19,222 bases of DNA from Bordetella parapertussis (GCA_945895265.1 CAMDEF010000059.1:1-19222); one strand, 5' to 3'; positions 1 to 8,168 are shown, numbered from the stretch's first letter. Numbers and translations are program-made. The notes: a model not told the origin generated them from the sequence alone.

Positions 1-243
1 ATCTTCATTTCGAGCCCTCATTACCGTTTGTGGTTAATTTCAGAAACTCCACTTTGGCACTTAGATGCCGTTAGGTAAAGCGAGGGCTCTCTGCTTTTCT
101 GGCACCCTCACTCCCCAGGGGGGAGGGAGGCGTTCATAACATCTCCGATGAGTTTTCTTGTTAGACAAGCATAGCAACAAGTCGGCCTGCGCACAGCAGT
201 TAAATGCGTTTGCGCAGAGCGAACGCGTTAAAAGAGCCTCGTG
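1..243. other. Non-coding left edge with inverted repeats
   Basis: No convincing coding frame is seen; the open frames here are under about 25 codons and have no ribosome binding site. The stretch holds a spaced inverted repeat (GAGCCCTC at 12-19 and GAGGGCTC at 82-89) and a purine/pyrimidine-rich hairpin near 106-130. An imperfect GC-rich dyad lies around 198-232, just past the stop of the PIN-domain gene, but it has no T-run on the minus strand that would make it a clear terminator. No integrase, tRNA or transposase fragment is visible. Confidence 0.5.
106..130. repeat. Short hairpin of C-rich and G-rich arms
   Basis: CCTC-A-CTCCCC is followed by AGG and then GGGGAG-G-GAGG, giving a 6-bp core stem (111-116 with 120-125) extended by 4 bp beyond one mismatch. 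A smaller hairpin of similar type (CCCC-TAAA-GGGG) occurs at 12337-12348 in the aroK/mrcA gap. They may belong to a dispersed intergenic repeat class, or be chance GC-rich dyads. Confidence 0.3.
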
Positions 244-669
244 TTAAAGCATTGCAATGTTTCTAGCGAAACAAACGTCACGAAAGTCATTGGCGTTAAA
301 GGTGATGAATCCATCCACCGATACCTCAGCATCGCTCATGATTCGCCGCAGCAGGCAATCTACCATGCTAATTGGTCTGTTTTTACGCAGCGACAGTTCG
401 AAGGTCTCGTCAAATGCGTCATCGCGGTAACACTCGGCTTCAAGAAATTCGACATTCGTTTTTTTCAAATAGTCTTCAAAGCGCCCCAAGGCTAATGGTT
501 TCTTTACGAATTGCGTACGCAACGCTTCATAAATGGTTGGCCACGGAACAATGACGCGATAAGGGGAATCTAAAAACTCACTTTTTTGTTCAAGCGCAGA
601 GGCATGTTGATCGCTTTTTGCAAACATCGCGTACCAAACCCCAGTGTCAACCAGTATTCGCTGCGACAT
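244..669 (-). CDS. VapC-like PIN-domain protein (putative toxin ribonuclease)
   Basis: The 141-residue product has the layout of a single PIN domain, a metal-dependent ribonuclease fold. The first acidic residue is D8 in a hydrophobic strand followed by DTGVW. The second is E48 in a helix start (IYEAL), and the third is D104 (SMVDCLL). The fourth motif reads TFNANDF (residues 123-129), with Asn125 where many PIN domains have Asp, although D128 is nearby. Length and motif spacing match VapC toxins. The gene starts 3 bp after the stop of the upstream small gene and has only a weak ribosome binding site, so translational coupling is likely. No AbrB, RHH or Phd-type antitoxin is adjacent; the upstream gene is of a different kind. 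The PIN assignment is firm, while toxin activity and target are inferred. Confidence 0.85.
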   Translation of the reverse strand: MSQRILVDTGVWYAMFAKSDQHASALEQKSEFLDSPYRVIVPWPTIYEALRTQFVKKPLALGRFEDYLKKTNVEFLEAECYRDDAFDETFELSLRKNRPISMVDCLLRRIMSDAEVSVDGFITFNANDFRDVCFARNIAML

Positions 670-672
670 TGA

Positions 673-993
673 TTAAAGCTCATCGTCTTGGGTTTCGATA
701 CTGCTATGCCCAAACCACGGGGATGCTTTTCGACCTCCAAACAGGAACCCACCCTTTTGTTTGCCCTCTTGCGTCCAGATTATATAAATACGGATTTTTT
801 TGGTTTTCGTATCGATGGCTTTTTCTAGGTCTAGTTTCAATTCAGTTTTTAAGTCGTGGGTGTACTCGTATTTGAAAAACGCAAGACTGTCTCCGCACTC
901 CTTGGCATCGTGCTGATCAAGCCATGCATAGAGCGATTCATAATCCCCTCTAATCCCAAGATCGTATGAAAGCCAAATTGCTTCAGAAGCCAT
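673..993 (-). CDS. Small protein with predicted Cas2/VapD-like ferredoxin fold, partner of PIN protein
   Basis: I chose the ATG at 993 because AAGGA lies a few bases upstream and the extra N-terminal residues of the longer frame look non-coding. This gives 106 residues. I do not recognise a named family. The predicted order is strand (IWLSYDL), helix (DYESLYAWLDQH), strand (SLAFFKYEY), helix (LKTELKLDLEKAI), strand (KIRIYIIW), then a basic, glycine-rich tail. That is the beta-alpha-beta-beta-alpha-beta pattern of Cas2 and VapD, and Asp11 follows the first strand where Cas2 nucleases carry their Asp. The gene is first in a two-gene operon with the PIN protein, the usual place of an antitoxin. 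It could be a non-classical antitoxin, a second nuclease or a guide for the PIN enzyme. Fold and role are inferred from pattern only. Confidence 0.7.
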   Translation of the reverse strand: MASEAIWLSYDLGIRGDYESLYAWLDQHDAKECGDSLAFFKYEYTHDLKTELKLDLEKAIDTKTKKIRIYIIWTQEGKQKGGFLFGGRKASPWFGHSSIETQDDEL

Positions 994-1003
994 GCCTTTT
1001 CCT

Positions 1004-1032
1004 TCTATAAAAGCCACCAGAGGAGTTTTCAA
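1004..1032 (-). promoter_or_regulatory. Candidate sigma70 promoter of the PIN operon
   Basis: On the minus strand TTGAAA (1027-1032) is separated by exactly 17 bp from TATAGA (1004-1009). The -10 box ends 10 bp before the ATG at 993, so transcripts would have a leader of only a few bases. A dyad of GAGTT and AACTC (1023-1038) straddles the -35 box and could be an operator for autoregulation. This is read from sequence; activity is not shown. Confidence 0.5.
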
Positions 1033-1052
1033 GAACTCACCCGACAAACCGC

Positions 1053-1087
1053 AAACAAGAAAAAACGGAGTCAAATTAATGACTCCG
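1053..1087 (-). terminator. Intrinsic terminator downstream of ssb
   Basis: A perfect 8-bp stem (CGGAGTCA at 1066-1073 and TGACTCCG at 1080-1087) with a 6-base loop is followed on the minus strand by six T residues. It lies about 33 bp after the ssb stop codon and matches a Rho-independent terminator. It separates ssb from the PIN operon, which therefore needs its own promoter. Confidence 0.8.
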
Positions 1088-1119
1088 CCAGATTTACTTA
1101 CGCTGACAAAATACCTGCC

Positions 1120-1602
1120 TCAAAACGGAATATCGTCGTCCATATCAGACAGGTTTGCGCCACCGGCTGCGGGTGCGGCAGGGCGGGCGGCTTGCTGTGC
1201 ACGGGCTGCTGGGCGTGGCGCACTTGAACCGCCTTCGTTACCACCCGACGATCCGCCGTCGCCACCGTCACGACCGCCTAACAACTGCATATTGTCAGCC
1301 ACGACTTCAGTCGTGAATTGATCCACGCCTTCTTTGTTTTGCCATTTGCGGGTTTTGATACGGCCCTCAACGTAAACAGGACGGCCTTTCTTTAAATACT
1401 CGCCAGCGATTTCAGCTAAGCGGTTGTAAAACACCACACGGTGCCACTCAGTTTCTTCGCGGCGCTCGCCCGAAGTTTTGTCTTTCCAACTGCTGGTAGT
1501 GGCAATCGAAACATTGCATACAGCCGCGCCGTCGGGGCTGTAACGCACCTCGGGGTCGCGTCCAAGATTACCCATCAAAATAACTTTATTGACCGAGGCC
1601 AT
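1120..1602 (-). CDS. ssb: Single-stranded DNA-binding protein
   Basis: SSB coats single-stranded DNA during replication, recombination and repair, and recruits partner proteins through its C-terminal tip. The 160-residue product begins [20 protein letters not shown], typical of bacterial SSB, and has an OB-fold domain over roughly residues 1-110. A flexible linker rich in Gly, Ser, Ala, Pro and Gln follows, ending in the acidic tip DMDDDIPF that binds exonuclease I, RecO and others. The ATG at 1602 is chosen because AAGGAG lies 7 bp upstream; longer in-frame starts, such as the ATG at 1629, add non-conserved sequence. The gene is monocistronic by appearance, with an intrinsic terminator 33 bp downstream. 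No LexA box could be recognised upstream. Confidence 0.97.
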   Translation of the reverse strand: MASVNKVILMGNLGRDPEVRYSPDGAAVCNVSIATTSSWKDKTSGERREETEWHRVVFYNRLAEIAGEYLKKGRPVYVEGRIKTRKWQNKEGVDQFTTEVVADNMQLLGGRDGGDGGSSGGNEGGSSAPRPAARAQQAARPAAPAAGGANLSDMDDDIPF

Positions 1603-1914
1603 GCCGAGCTCCTTAAAAACTTTATTCATCGATGCCCTGTCGGGCCCGTACCAAGCGCCATCATGCCCCTGGCTGCGCGCCAGTGCTAGACGCAAAACTA
1701 CGCATGGCAGACAGTTTACGGCAGGTTTTGACTGAAAAGTCGCCCAAAACTGCACCCAACCACAATCGCACCACCCCAGCTCAGGCGAACTGCCTTCGCG
1801 CGCCTCGCTTCTGAACCGCTTGGCTACTCGGCTCTAAACCGTCAAGCGCCGCTTCTACCCTCAACAGGGTATATTATTTGAAACGGTTTAACACTCAAAA
1901 GAACGGACAAAGCC
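1603..1914. promoter_or_regulatory. Divergent ssb/dioxygenase intergenic region with nested dyads
   Basis: This 312-bp gap should hold the promoters of ssb (minus) and the dioxygenase gene (plus). A plausible -10 (TATTAT, 1872-1877) lies 37 bp before the plus-strand ATG, but no clear -35 is seen. Around it are two nested inverted repeats: outer arms TAAACCGT (1835-1842) and ACGGTTTA (1883-1890), and an inner hairpin TACCCT-CAAC-AGGGTA (1856-1871). The rest holds no gene I can support. Confidence 0.4.
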
Positions 1915-2793
1915 ATGATTCAAGCGACCCCAAGCGGACAAGGCCTCGGCGCCCGTGTCGACAACATCGACCTCTCGCAACCCTTGTCACAAGAACAATA
2001 CAAAACCATTGAAGGCTTGTTGGGCAAGCATGGTGTGTTGTGGTTTTCAAAGCAAACCCTCACCTCGGCTCAACTAAAAGCCTTTAGCAGCACCTTTGGC
2101 ACGCTTGAGGTCAACGTGGCCAATATGTATCAAGACCCAGGCATCCCCGAGGTAATGATTTTGTCGAACAAAAAAGTCGACGGCAAACCCTTGGGCTTGG
2201 CTGACGCGGGCCAAGACTGGCACACCGATATGTCTTATAGCAAGATGATCGCGTTTACCAACGTGTTGTATGGCCTTGAGATCCCGCACCGCGATGGCAA
2301 GCCACTGGGCAACACCGAGTTTTCAAATATGCGGGCTGCCTACGTTGCGCTGCCCGATGAGTTAAAAAAGAAGCTCGAAGGCATGACCGTGCTGCACGAC
2401 TTTAATAAGTTTTGGGAAAACATGCGCAAGCAGCCCGGCTGTACGCGCCCACCACTGACAGAGGCACAGTTAAAAGCCAAACCGCCAGTGTCGCACCCCA
2501 TCTTTTTGACGCACCCAATCACGAGCGAAAAGATTCTGTATGCCAACCCCGGCTATGCCATGCGCATTAACGAACTGCCCGAAAAAGAAAGCGACGAGAT
2601 CCTGAACTTTTTATTTGAGCACCAGTTGCAGCCACAGTTTCGCTATCGCCACCTTTGGACAGTCGGTGATGTGTTGATGTGGGACAACATGGGCACGATT
2701 CACAACGCAGTGGCCGACTACACCCCTGACGAGCATCGCTTTATCAAGCGTTGTCAGGTGATGGCGGATCGGTATTTTCCGATGGCGGCTTAA
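1915..2793 (+). CDS. TauD/TfdA-family Fe(II)/2-oxoglutarate-dependent dioxygenase
   Basis: The family couples oxidative decarboxylation of 2-oxoglutarate to hydroxylation of a small organic substrate, as in taurine or 2,4-D degradation; the substrate here is unknown. The 292-residue length is normal. The iron-binding triad is visible as H103 and D105 (WHTDMSY) and H263 (GTIHNAV). R279 (IKRCQV), 16 residues after the distal His, is suited to bind the 2-oxoglutarate carboxylate; R275 is nearby. The start ATG has only a weak ribosome binding site. The gene is followed 121 bp later, on the same strand, by a periplasmic Bug-type binding protein, which suggests that the pair takes up and oxidises the same compound. 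Both lie, in opposite orientation, between ssb and the MFS gene, so the pair may be a later insertion. Confidence 0.92.
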   Translation: MIQATPSGQGLGARVDNIDLSQPLSQEQYKTIEGLLGKHGVLWFSKQTLTSAQLKAFSSTFGTLEVNVANMYQDPGIPEVMILSNKKVDGKPLGLADAGQDWHTDMSYSKMIAFTNVLYGLEIPHRDGKPLGNTEFSNMRAAYVALPDELKKKLEGMTVLHDFNKFWENMRKQPGCTRPPLTEAQLKAKPPVSHPIFLTHPITSEKILYANPGYAMRINELPEKESDEILNFLFEHQLQPQFRYRHLWTVGDVLMWDNMGTIHNAVADYTPDEHRFIKRCQVMADRYFPMAA

Positions 2794-2830
2794 AAGGTTG
2801 AAGTCAATACGCGACGCAAACTTAGCGGTG

Positions 2831-2852
2831 GGTTTGTGTCGTAGGTTTGTGT
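2831..2852 (+). repeat. Direct repeat GGTTTGTGT x2
   Basis: GGTTTGTGT occurs at 2831-2839 and 2844-2852, a 13-bp period, between the dioxygenase and the Bug gene. It could be a regulator site or mRNA feature. Chance is possible for so short a unit. Confidence 0.3.
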
Positions 2853-2914
2853 AACGGCTCTGAAAAATTTAGGTTCCCCTTCATTTGCGTTTAAAAATAT
2901 AGATCGGTCGAAAA

Positions 2915-3892
2915 ATGAAAAAAATTAGCTTTGCTCTTTTACTCAGTGCGCTAAGCGTTTTTGCAGCGCCCGCTTCAGCACAATCTGCAGCCTATCCAAA
3001 CCAAACGATCAAGGTCATCATCGGTTTTGCGGCGGGTGGCCCCACCGATGTGATTGGACGTATTTTGGCCCAACACATGACGGGCACGCTCGGGCAATCG
3101 GTTGTGGTTGAAAACCGCACCGGAGCCAACTCACTCATCGGCACGCGCGAAGTGGCCAAGGCCAAGCCTGACGGCTACACCCTTTTGTTGGCGTCGCTAT
3201 CGCACAACGTCAACCCGTTGTTACTGAAAGAAAAGGCTGAATACGAGCCCCTCGGTAATTTTGCCCCCGTGTCGCTGGTCGCGAATTTACCTTTGGTGGT
3301 CGTGACCTCCTATGACGCCCCCTACAACAGTCTGGCAGATCTGATCGCCAAGGCCAAAAGCGCGCCGGACACCTTGAGTTATGGCTCAGCCGGCAATGGT
3401 GGTTCGGCGCACTTAGCAGGCGCCTTAATGAGCACGGTTGCAGGCATTAAGACCTTGCATGTACCGTTTCGGGGTAACGCACCAGCACTGACCGAGGTAA
3501 TGGCTGGCCGAGTATCGTTTATGTTTTATCCAATGATCGGGATTGCCAATTTAGTGGCGGATAAACGCCTAAAAGTCTTAGCCGTGGGCTCAAGTAAACC
3601 GTTGCCAGATTTTCCGGGTGTACCAACAATGGACCAATCGGGTTTCAAAGACTTTGAGCAGACCGCACCTTGGGTCGGCATGCTCGCCCCTGCTGGCACA
3701 CCAGACGCTGTGGTGAACACGCTGAATCGCGCGATGAAATTAGCGCTTCAGCAACCTGAAGTGATCCAGCGCATGAAAGATTTAGGGGCTACGCCAATCG
3801 GCGACACGCCCGCTGAGTTCAAAGCGTTTTTGATCAGCGATCGCGAGCGCTGGGCCAAAGTCATTGAGGCTTCTGGGATTCGGGCCGATTAA
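2915..3892 (+). CDS. Bug/TctC-family periplasmic solute-binding protein
   Basis: The 325-residue product starts with a signal peptide (basic MKK, hydrophobic stretch, ASA-Q cleavage after about residue 22), so it should act in the periplasm. The mature start YPNQTIKVIIGFAAGGPTD is the hallmark of the Bug (TctC) family, which binds carboxylated or other small organic ligands. Family members are greatly expanded in Bordetella and relatives, often without adjacent TctA/TctB membrane subunits, as here. Its placement after a TauD-like dioxygenase hints at a shared substrate, but no ligand can be deduced. Its stop codon overlaps that of the convergent MFS gene (TAA at 3890-3892 against 3889-3891), leaving no room for a terminator between them. 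Confidence 0.93.
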   Translation: MKKISFALLLSALSVFAAPASAQSAAYPNQTIKVIIGFAAGGPTDVIGRILAQHMTGTLGQSVVVENRTGANSLIGTREVAKAKPDGYTLLLASLSHNVNPLLLKEKAEYEPLGNFAPVSLVANLPLVVVTSYDAPYNSLADLIAKAKSAPDTLSYGSAGNGGSAHLAGALMSTVAGIKTLHVPFRGNAPALTEVMAGRVSFMFYPMIGIANLVADKRLKVLAVGSSKPLPDFPGVPTMDQSGFKDFEQTAPWVGMLAPAGTPDAVVNTLNRAMKLALQQPEVIQRMKDLGATPIGDTPAEFKAFLISDRERWAKVIEASGIRAD

Positions 3893-5079
3893 TGCTTAGG
3901 ACTTAGGGGCTGCAAGCCCCAGGTCACCAACAACCAAAGCGCAGATAACGCGCAGGCAGCCCAAAATACCGCACTGGCACCACCCCAAACAACTAGGATG
4001 CCACCCAAGCTGCCACCCAAAAACAAACCAGCAGCTTGAGCGGTGTTGTAAAACCCGAGCGCTAAGCCCTTGAGTTCAGGAGGCGCCACGCGCGACACCA
4101 GCGACGGCTGCAACGCTTCGAGCACGTTGAACATCACAAAAAATGCAGTCAGCCCTGCTGCTAACAGATAAAAACCTTGGCTTGCCCAAGGCAGCAACGC
4201 GAACACCACGACTAGCCCCGCAACGGCTAAACGAAGCATCGCCCGGTGCGCACGCTTCTTTTCAGCCACAAAAATCATCGGCACCATAAAAATAAACGAG
4301 CCAAAAATCACTGGCAGATAGACCTTCCAAAGCTCGGCTGAGCTGAAACCGCCTAGCTTGATAAACAAGGGTGGTATCACCACAAACATCGCCACCTGAA
4401 TTAAATGCAAACAAAACACACCAAAATTCAAACGCAATAAATCGGCGTGAGTGAACACTTGCATCGCCCGAGCGGGCTGTGCTGGCTTAGCGGCCAAGGG
4501 TACAACCGGCACCACAAACCGAGCCACCGCTAGGCATACCACCCCTAACAAAGCAATACTCCAGAACAGCCCTGACAAACCACCGGCGCCCACAATCAGG
4601 GGCGCCGCCACCAAGGCCAACGCAAACGACAAGCCAATCGAGCCACCCACCATTGCCATTGCGCGGGTACGCACCTCGGGTCGGGTGGCATCGGCAAGCC
4701 ACGCCGTGATCGCCGCCGAAATTGCCCCCGAGCCCTGAATGGCTCGACCAATCGTGATCCAGAAAATATCGTTCGACAGCGCACAGATCACACTGCCTAA
4801 GACAAACAACAACAACCCGACGAGCACCACTGGGCGCCGGCCCCAGCGATCAGACGCCAAACCAAAGGGAATTTGCATACAGGCCTGCGTCAGGCCATAC
4901 ATGCCCAACGCCAAGCCAACCCGCGCCGGATCATCACCGCCGACCACACCCAGTGCCGCCACCGCAAACACGGGCAACAGCAAAAACAAACCCAACATGC
5001 GCGCTGCAAACAGGCCTGCGAGCGCAAAACTGGCGCGACGCTCGGTAGGGGTCAAAGACAACGACTGGGGGTCAGGCAT
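3889..5079 (-). CDS. MFS transporter (12-TM, drug/metabolite efflux type)
   Basis: This is a proton-driven major facilitator in the inner membrane. The 396 residues contain about 12 hydrophobic segments. After the second segment comes MFS motif A (GLASDRWGRR, residues about 73-82), typical of drug:H+ antiporters and related exporters. Substrate is unknown. I chose the ATG at 5079, with AAGAG just upstream; a TTG directly before it is less likely. In Burkholderiales this gene is commonly found between uvrA (divergent) and ssb (same strand). Here the uvrA side is kept, but a dioxygenase/Bug pair lies between it and ssb. Confidence 0.9.
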   Translation of the reverse strand: MPDPQSLSLTPTERRASFALAGLFAARMLGLFLLLPVFAVAALGVVGGDDPARVGLALGMYGLTQACMQIPFGLASDRWGRRPVVLVGLLLFVLGSVICALSNDIFWITIGRAIQGSGAISAAITAWLADATRPEVRTRAMAMVGGSIGLSFALALVAAPLIVGAGGLSGLFWSIALLGVVCLAVARFVVPVVPLAAKPAQPARAMQVFTHADLLRLNFGVFCLHLIQVAMFVVIPPLFIKLGGFSSAELWKVYLPVIFGSFIFMVPMIFVAEKKRAHRAMLRLAVAGLVVVFALLPWASQGFYLLAAGLTAFFVMFNVLEALQPSLVSRVAPPELKGLALGFYNTAQAAGLFLGGSLGGILVVWGGASAVFWAACALSALWLLVTWGLQPLSPKH

Positions 5080-5198
5080 CAAACTCTTGTTTCAAAGTGG
5101 TGGGTAGGTAGGCGACGGTAGCATCAGGGCGTTATAGTACCAAGTTGCCCTGCGCAAACGCAGCGGTTGCTGAAATACACCAAACCACCACAGGCCAC
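5080..5198. promoter_or_regulatory. Divergent MFS/uvrA promoter region
   Basis: The gap must hold promoters for both genes. GTTATAGTAC (5131-5140) offers a -10-like TATAGT on the plus strand and TATAAC on the minus strand, but neither has a convincing -35. CTGCG-CAAA-CGCAG (5150-5163) is a small perfect dyad; its spacing does not fit a LexA box (CTG-N10-CAG). Confidence 0.3.
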
Positions 5199-8093
5199 AT
5201 GGAAGAAATCCGTATTCGGGGTGCTCGCACTCACAACCTCAAAAACGTGTCACTTGACCTGCCTCGACACAAGCTGGTGGTGGTCACTGGCTTATCGGGC
5301 TCGGGCAAATCTTCGCTTGCCTTTGACACGCTGTATGCCGAGGGGCAACGCCGCTACGTCGAAAGTCTGTCAGCCTATGCCCGCCAGTTTTTGCAGTTAA
5401 TGGATAAGCCAGATGTCGATTTAATCGAAGGGCTGTCACCCGCGATTTCAATTGAGCAAAAGGCGGCGGGGCATAACCCGCGCTCAACTGTAGGCACGAT
5501 TACCGAAATTCACGATTATCTGCGCCTGCTGTTTGCGCGCGTGGGTACACCCTATTGCCCGTCTCATGGGTTACCGCTCGCCGCGCAAAACGTCAGTCAA
5601 ATGGTGGATACCGTACTGGCCTGGCCCGCCGAGCGGCGCTTGGCGATTTTGGCGCCCGTGGCGCGTACCCGTAAGGGCAGTTTTGAGGATGAGTGTGCGA
5701 GTTTGCAGGCGCAAGGTTTTGTGCGCGTACGGGTCGACGGCGAAATGGTTGACTTGGATAGCATGCCCGAACTGAACAAAAACGAAAAACACGACATCGA
5801 CGTGGTGATTGATCGTTTGCGCATCAAGCCAGAAAGCAAACAGCGCTTAGCTGAAAGCTTTGAAACGGCTTTAACGCTAGCGCAAGGGCGCGTCATCGCG
5901 CTTGATATGGACACCAACCAAGAGCACTTGTTTTCAAGTCGCTACGCCTGCCCAGTCTGTAGCCACAGCCTGCCTGAACTTGAGCCGCGTTTATTCAGCT
6001 TTAATAATCCAGTCGGGGCTTGCGCCAGCTGTGATGGCCTGGGGCATGTTGGTTTTTTTGATCCTAAACGGGTGGTAGCGTTTCCAGAGTTAAGCTTGGG
6101 CTCGGGCGCGATTCGCGGCTGGGATAAGCGCAACGCTTTTACCTTTTCAATGCTCTCGAGCTTGGCCACTCATTATGAGTTTGATATCGAAACCACGTGG
6201 GAAACCCTACCAGAACAACTCCGTCAGATTGTGTTGTACGGCTCAGGCGAGGTCGAGCTACCGTTTTTTTATCTAAATGAAAAAGGCCGCAGCAGCGTCA
6301 AGCGACACGCGTTTGAAGGCGTGATCCCAAACCTTGAGCGCCGCTGGAAGGAAACCGACTCATCCGCTGTGCGCGAAGAACTTGGCAAATACCGTGCGGT
6401 ACAAACCTGCCCCGCCTGCCAGGGTTCGCGTCTGCGCGCCGAGGCGCGTCACGTGCGCATTGGTTCTGAGCGCATCGCGCCACCCAAAGACCTCGAGGGC
6501 ACACCCCAGGCGCAACAGTGGCAAGAGCAAGGCCTGGCGATTTATGAAGTTGAAGCGCAGCCCCTTTCGCAATGTCTGAAGTGGTTTCAAGACTTAAGCT
6601 TAACGGGCGCGCGTCAAGAGATTGCCCAACGCATCGTGCGCGAGATCGAAGCGCGCTTAAGCTTTTTAAACAATGTCGGCTTAAATTATTTATCGCTCGA
6701 TCGTAGCGCCGATACGATTTCGGGCGGCGAAGCGCAGCGTATCCGGCTTGCCAGTCAAATCGGCTCGGGGCTAACGGGCGTGATGTATGTGCTGGATGAA
6801 CCCTCAATCGGCCTACACCAGCGCGATAACGATCGCTTAATCGCCACCCTGCATCACCTGCGTGATTTAGGCAATAGTGTGATCGTGGTTGAGCACGACG
6901 AAGATATGATCCGGCAAGCCGACTGGGTCATCGATATGGGCCCAGGCGCTGGCGAGCATGGCGGGCAAATCGTCGCGCAAGGCACGCCCGCACAAATTGA
7001 ACAAAATCCTGCGTCAGTCACTGGCCAGTACATGAGCGGCGCGCGAGCAATCGCGATCCCAAAGCGTCGTCCCTTAAACGAAGAGCAAGCGTGGCTGACG
7101 CTGACAGGTTGCCGTGGCAATAACTTGAAATCGGTTGAACTGCGCATCCCCGCGGGCAAGTTCGTCTGTGTCACCGGTGTTTCAGGCTCAGGAAAATCCA
7201 CACTCATTAATGACACGCTTGCGGTTGTCATGTCGCGCGCCTTGCATCATGCACAAAGCGAACCAGCGCCTTATTCAGGTCTGATGGGTCTTGAAAATTT
7301 CGACAAAATCATTAGCGTCGATCAAAGCCCAATTGGTCGCACACCCCGCAGCAATCCCGCCACCTACACGGGGCTGTTCACACCGATTCGTGAGCTCTTT
7401 GCCGGCACACCCGAGGCGCGCACGCGCGGCTATGACCCGGGGCGGTTTAGTTTTAATGTCAAAGGGGGTCGGTGCGAGGCCTGTCAGGGCGATGGCGTCG
7501 TGAAGGTTGAGATGCATTTTTTGCCTGACATGTATGTCCCTTGCGACGTATGTGTCGGTAAACGCTATAACCGCGAGACGCTCGAGATTCGCTATCGCGG
7601 GCGCAATATTACTGAGGTGCTTGAGTTAACAGTTGAACAAGCGTTGGTGTATTTTGAAGCGGTGCCGTCGATTGCACGCAAGTTGCAAACGTTGATGGAT
7701 GTTGGTCTGTCGTATCTGCGCCTAGGGCAAAGCGCCACCACGCTTTCAGGTGGTGAAGCCCAACGCGTCAAGTTATCGCTCGAACTGTCAAAACGCAGCA
7801 CTGGGCGCACGTTTTATATTTTGGATGAGCCCACGACTGGTCTGCATTTTCAAGATATTGCCCTGCTACTCGAGGTACTCAACCAACTGGTCGAGGCAGG
7901 CAACACGGTGGTAGTCATTGAGCACAATCTTGACGTGATCAAAACTGCGGACTGGGTCATTGATATGGGCCCAGAAGGCGGTGACGGTGGTGGCACGATC
8001 GTGGCACAGGGCACACCCGAGCTGGTTGCGGCTACCCCCGCCAGTCACACGGGGCATTACTTGGCGCCAGTGTTAAAGCGCCAGCGCATATAA
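5199..8093 (+). CDS. uvrA: Excinuclease ABC subunit A
   Basis: UvrA is the damage-recognising ATPase of nucleotide excision repair; it loads UvrB at lesions. The 964-residue product carries two ABC ATPase modules. Walker A1 is GLSGSGKS at 31-38 and signature 1 is SGGEAQR at 508-514. Walker A2 is GVSGSGKS at 660-667 and signature 2 is LSGGEAQR at about 849-856, followed by LDEPTTGLH. Both zinc modules are present: one in the N-terminal half (CPVC...CASC) and one at 759-785 (CEAC, then CDVC 19 residues later). The ATG at 5199 gives the family start [17 protein letters not shown]; an in-frame TTG at 5145 adds a non-conserved leader. The ribosome binding site is weak. No domain is missing. Confidence 0.98.
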   Translation: MEEIRIRGARTHNLKNVSLDLPRHKLVVVTGLSGSGKSSLAFDTLYAEGQRRYVESLSAYARQFLQLMDKPDVDLIEGLSPAISIEQKAAGHNPRSTVGTITEIHDYLRLLFARVGTPYCPSHGLPLAAQNVSQMVDTVLAWPAERRLAILAPVARTRKGSFEDECASLQAQGFVRVRVDGEMVDLDSMPELNKNEKHDIDVVIDRLRIKPESKQRLAESFETALTLAQGRVIALDMDTNQEHLFSSRYACPVCSHSLPELEPRLFSFNNPVGACASCDGLGHVGFFDPKRVVAFPELSLGSGAIRGWDKRNAFTFSMLSSLATHYEFDIETTWETLPEQLRQIVLYGSGEVELPFFYLNEKGRSSVKRHAFEGVIPNLERRWKETDSSAVREELGKYRAVQTCPACQGSRLRAEARHVRIGSERIAPPKDLEGTPQAQQWQEQGLAIYEVEAQPLSQCLKWFQDLSLTGARQEIAQRIVREIEARLSFLNNVGLNYLSLDRSADTISGGEAQRIRLASQIGSGLTGVMYVLDEPSIGLHQRDNDRLIATLHHLRDLGNSVIVVEHDEDMIRQADWVIDMGPGAGEHGGQIVAQGTPAQIEQNPASVTGQYMSGARAIAIPKRRPLNEEQAWLTLTGCRGNNLKSVELRIPAGKFVCVTGVSGSGKSTLINDTLAVVMSRALHHAQSEPAPYSGLMGLENFDKIISVDQSPIGRTPRSNPATYTGLFTPIRELFAGTPEARTRGYDPGRFSFNVKGGRCEACQGDGVVKVEMHFLPDMYVPCDVCVGKRYNRETLEIRYRGRNITEVLELTVEQALVYFEAVPSIARKLQTLMDVGLSYLRLGQSATTLSGGEAQRVKLSLELSKRSTGRTFYILDEPTTGLHFQDIALLLEVLNQLVEAGNTVVVIEHNLDVIKTADWVIDMGPEGGDGGGTIVAQGTPELVAATPASHTGHYLAPVLKRQRI

Positions 8094-8136
8094 CCGCTGA
8101 AGTTGCGTTCTTTCAAGCGCGCGAGTTGAAGGGTTG

Positions 8137-8168
8137 TAGAGTTTTAGCGGCGTAGCGTTTTAGCGGCG
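8137..8168 (+). repeat. 16-bp tandem duplication
   Basis: Two adjacent 16-bp units, TAGAGTTTTAGCGGCG (8137-8152) and TAGCGTTTTAGCGGCG (8153-8168), differ at one position. They lie in the convergent uvrA/lipoprotein gap, just before a second, unrelated tandem repeat. Confidence 0.8.

Noticed and set aside
70..170. Integron attC-like core sites (GTTAGGT at 70-76, GTTAGAC near 160)
   Set aside because: Both hits read in the same orientation, and no paired RYYYAAC/GTTRRRY site with imperfect arms could be built between them. There is no integrase or cassette array.
4451..5121. Plus-strand ORFs opposite the MFS gene
   Set aside because: They are low-complexity Pro/Ala/Arg-rich translations of the antisense strand of a clear membrane transporter.
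5150..5163. LexA (SOS) box before uvrA
   Set aside because: CTGCG-CAAA-CGCAG is symmetric, but its spacing is CTG-N8-CAG. No CTG-N10-CAG was found in the uvrA or ssb upstream regions.
5145..5198. Longer uvrA start (TTG at 5145)
   Set aside because: It adds 18 residues before the conserved UvrA N-terminus [15 protein letters not shown]; the ATG at 5199 fits the family.
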